Positions 14,580-15,974 of a stretch of 15,974 bases of DNA are shown in pieces. Source of the DNA: an uncultured Collinsella sp. (lineage in GTDB: Bacteria > Actinomycetota > Coriobacteriia > Coriobacteriales > Coriobacteriaceae); the NCBI GenBank assembly GCA_900544385.1, contig UQVD01000047.1, forward strand, positions 1 through 15,974. Direction: 5' to 3'. Under the pieces are notes generated by a model that saw only the letters and a program-made list of their open reading frames with translations, made no database searches and was not told where the DNA came from. The stretch's first letter is position 1. Each line of letters opens with the position of its first letter. The position numbers and the translations under genes were made by a program.

Positions 14580-15293
14580 ATGACGGACTGTCGTTTCTCG
14601 CGTTTGCTTGCAAAACTGGAGATCCCGCTGTTGTTGGCGGTGCCGGCGGTGATGGCTGCCGCGTTGCTGGCGGGTGTTGAGCAGGCAGCGTTGGCCATGC
14701 TGGTTGTGGTGGCGTTGGTGCTTGCGCTGTTCTTTGCGGGCTATGAGGCATCGCGTCCAGGCCTGCGTCAGATTATGCCCACGCTGGTGCTGGCGGCGCT
14801 GGCGGCGGCGGGGCGCATCCTGTTTGGACCCATTCCCGACTTTAAACCCGTGAGTGCCATCGCCATTATCGCCGGGGCGACACTCGGTCGTCGTAACGGC
14901 TTTATGGTCGGTGCGTTGGCGGCGCTGACCAGCAATTTCTTTTTTGGGCAGGGCATGTGGACGCCGTGGCAGATGTATGCCTGGGGACTCGTGGGATACG
15001 TTGGCGGTGCGCTGGCGTATGCGGGTGCATTCGACCGCGCCGATGGCACCGTGCGTATGCCGGCGCTGCTGACCTACGGCTTTGCTTCGGGTTTGCTGTA
15101 CGGCGTTGTGATCAACGCCTACGACATCATTGGTTTTGTACAGCCGCTTACTTGGGCAGGTGCCGTGGCACGTCTTGCCACCGCCGTGCCGTTCGATATC
15201 ACGCACGGACTCGCGACCTGCGTGTTTTTGGCCGCCTTGTACAAGCCCTGGTGCCGTCGCATTAACCGTGTCGTCGTGAAATACGGGCTGTAA
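14580..15293 (+). CDS. ECF transporter substrate-binding (S) component
   Basis: A membrane protein of 237 aa from the ATG at 14580, four bases after the ATPase stop; the ribosome-binding site is weak, which suggests coupling to upstream translation. Six or so hydrophobic segments are visible: about 13-32, 36-54, 66-82, 91-119, 131-150 and 163-184, with another near 208-221. The sequence PIPDFKPVSAIAIIAGATLG, then TSNFFFGQGMWTPWQMYAWGLVGYVGGAL (118-146), is typical of one group of S components. It ends with the positive stretch RRINRVVVKYGL. The substrate cannot be read from the sequence; a cobalamin-like or other cofactor substrate is possible from the fused-ATPase operon type, but this is inference. 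No binding-site residue can be assigned. Confidence 0.82.
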   Translation: MTDCRFSRLLAKLEIPLLLAVPAVMAAALLAGVEQAALAMLVVVALVLALFFAGYEASRPGLRQIMPTLVLAALAAAGRILFGPIPDFKPVSAIAIIAGATLGRRNGFMVGALAALTSNFFFGQGMWTPWQMYAWGLVGYVGGALAYAGAFDRADGTVRMPALLTYGFASGLLYGVVINAYDIIGFVQPLTWAGAVARLATAVPFDITHGLATCVFLAALYKPWCRRINRVVVKYGL

Positions 15294-15317
15294 GGCATTT
15301 CGCGTTTCCTCACGAAC

Positions 15318-15380
15318 TTGCGGTGGAATAGTTCTCGTTTTTGGCTATTTGCTGCCCAAACAGGAACTATTCCACCGCAA
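15318..15380. repeat. 17-bp perfect inverted repeat between convergent genes
   Basis: TTGCGGTGGAATAGTTC (15318-15334) and its exact complement (15364-15380) flank a 29-base loop. It lies 25 bases after the S-component stop and before the convergent xthA stop. No T tract follows directly, so it is either a repeat element or a bidirectional RNA-stabilising hairpin. Confidence 0.8.
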
Positions 15381-15386
15381 CTTATA

Positions 15387-15425
15387 GGGGGAGAGGGGTC
15401 ACATGATCTGTTTTCCTCTGTCCCC
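15387..15425. repeat. Short GGGGGAGAGG / CTCTGTCCCC palindromic element
   Basis: The left end GGGGGAGAGG (15387-15396) is identical to the start of the 176-bp element at 6504-6513, and the right end CCTCTGTCCCC (15415-15425) resembles that element's CCTGTCCC. Arms pair with two mismatches. It lies 19 bases before the xthA stop on the minus strand. Confidence 0.55.
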
Positions 15426-15443
15426 TAGAGGAATTACTTGGGG

Positions 15444-15954
15444 CTAGAGCTCTAGCGTGAGGGTGACGGGGCAGTGGTCGCTGCCGAAGATATCGCCGCG
15501 GATACCGGTGTCGCGCACGGTATTGGCGATTGAATCACTTACTAAGAAGTAATCGATGCGCCAGCCGGCGTTGTTCTTGCGGGCATTAAAGCGATAGCTC
15601 CACCAGCTGTAGACGCCCTCGACGTCTGGATTAGCCGTGCGCCAGGTATCGGTAAAGCCGGCGTTGAGCAGCTCGGTAAACTTGCCGCGTTCTTCGTCCG
15701 AAAAGCCCGCGTTGCCGCGGTTGGACTTGGGGTTCTTAAGGTCGATCTCCTCGTGCGCAACGTTAAAGTCGCCGCAGGTCACGACGGGTTTGCCGGTCTC
15801 GCACTCGAGCGCGTTCAAAAAGCCGCGGTAGGCATCGTCCCAGGCCATGCGCACGTCGATGCGCGCGAGCTCATTTTGTGCGTTGGGCGTGTAGACATCC
15901 ACAAACCAGAATTTGTCGAACTCGAGCGCGCAGACGCGGCCCTCGGTTGTGGCT
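15444..15954 (-). CDS. xthA: Exodeoxyribonuclease III (XthA/ExoA), C-terminal part
   Basis: A DNA-repair nuclease of the exonuclease-endonuclease-phosphatase fold (AP endonuclease and 3' repair activity). Only 169 C-terminal residues are present; the N-terminal roughly 40 percent, including the metal-binding Asn and Glu, lies beyond the contig end. Motifs seen: VDVYTPNAQNELARIDVR, GDFNVAHEEIDL (catalytic Asp and Asn), WSYRFNARKNNAGWRIDYFLVS, and the terminal GSDHCPV with the catalytic Asp-His pair. The stop codon lies in a 14-bp perfect palindrome (15443-15456). An apparent start reading MCIRDR beyond 15954 is adapter. Identification as Xth rather than another member of the fold rests on the YTPN, WRIDYFLVS and SDHCPV combination. 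Confidence 0.9.
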
Positions 15955-15974
15955 CTGTCTCTTATACACATCTC
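15955..15974 (-). other. Nextera mosaic-end adapter (not genomic)
   Basis: Positions 15955-15973 are the 19-base Nextera mosaic end in reverse orientation; the final C matches the i7-side adapter rather than the i5 side. Genomic sequence ends at 15954. Confidence 0.96.

Overview
The window is a 16-kb contig fragment, probably from a high-GC gut actinobacterium of the class Coriobacteriia (Collinsella-like). I infer this from high GC with G/C-ending codons, LAXTG-type cell-wall proteins, an NfnAB-type electron-bifurcating pair, a Coriobacteria-style hypothetical protein, and intergenic regions full of small palindromic repeats. No rRNA or tRNA is present, so the assignment is an inference. Both ends are Illumina Nextera adapter (1-48 and 15955-15974), so the first and last genes are truncated and any start codon inside the adapter is false.

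Layout. 49-3766 (+): two cell-surface proteins, the first lacking its N-terminus. They have related signal peptides and related cell-wall sorting tails but unrelated ectodomains. 3767-4080: a repeat-rich intergenic region with a four-copy, 40-nt-period alternating repeat array, a GGGGACAGG palindrome and a terminator. 4081-6320 (-): an overlapping nfnA-nfnB pair (NADH-dependent ferredoxin:NADP+ oxidoreductase) with a promoter and a dyad at its predicted transcription start. 6695-7324 (-): pth, with its likely terminator inside a 176-bp palindromic element. 7438-9167: a segment made of two ~200-bp elements with the same terminal inverted repeats, flanking one 375-aa gene of unknown function with a possible nuclease fold. 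9254-11845 (-): prs and glmU, each followed by an intrinsic terminator. 12039-15293 (+): a three-gene ECF vitamin/cofactor transporter operon (EcfT, a fused two-domain EcfA, an S component), divergent from glmU. 15444-15954 (-): the C-terminal part of exodeoxyribonuclease III.

How the genes relate. glmU, prs and pth are commonly neighbours in Gram-positive genomes; here the repeat-flanked gene separates prs from pth. nfnAB balances NADH, NADPH and ferredoxin pools in anaerobic fermentation. The ECF module imports an unidentified micronutrient. The surface proteins probably act at the host or community interface.

Most unusual are the small dyad elements: at least five sequence classes in 16 kb and no transposase in the window. 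One appears inserted in frame in the linker between the two ATPase domains of the ECF transporter, a second contains a gene's likely terminator, a third brackets a cargo gene, and a fourth forms the strictly spaced alternating array.
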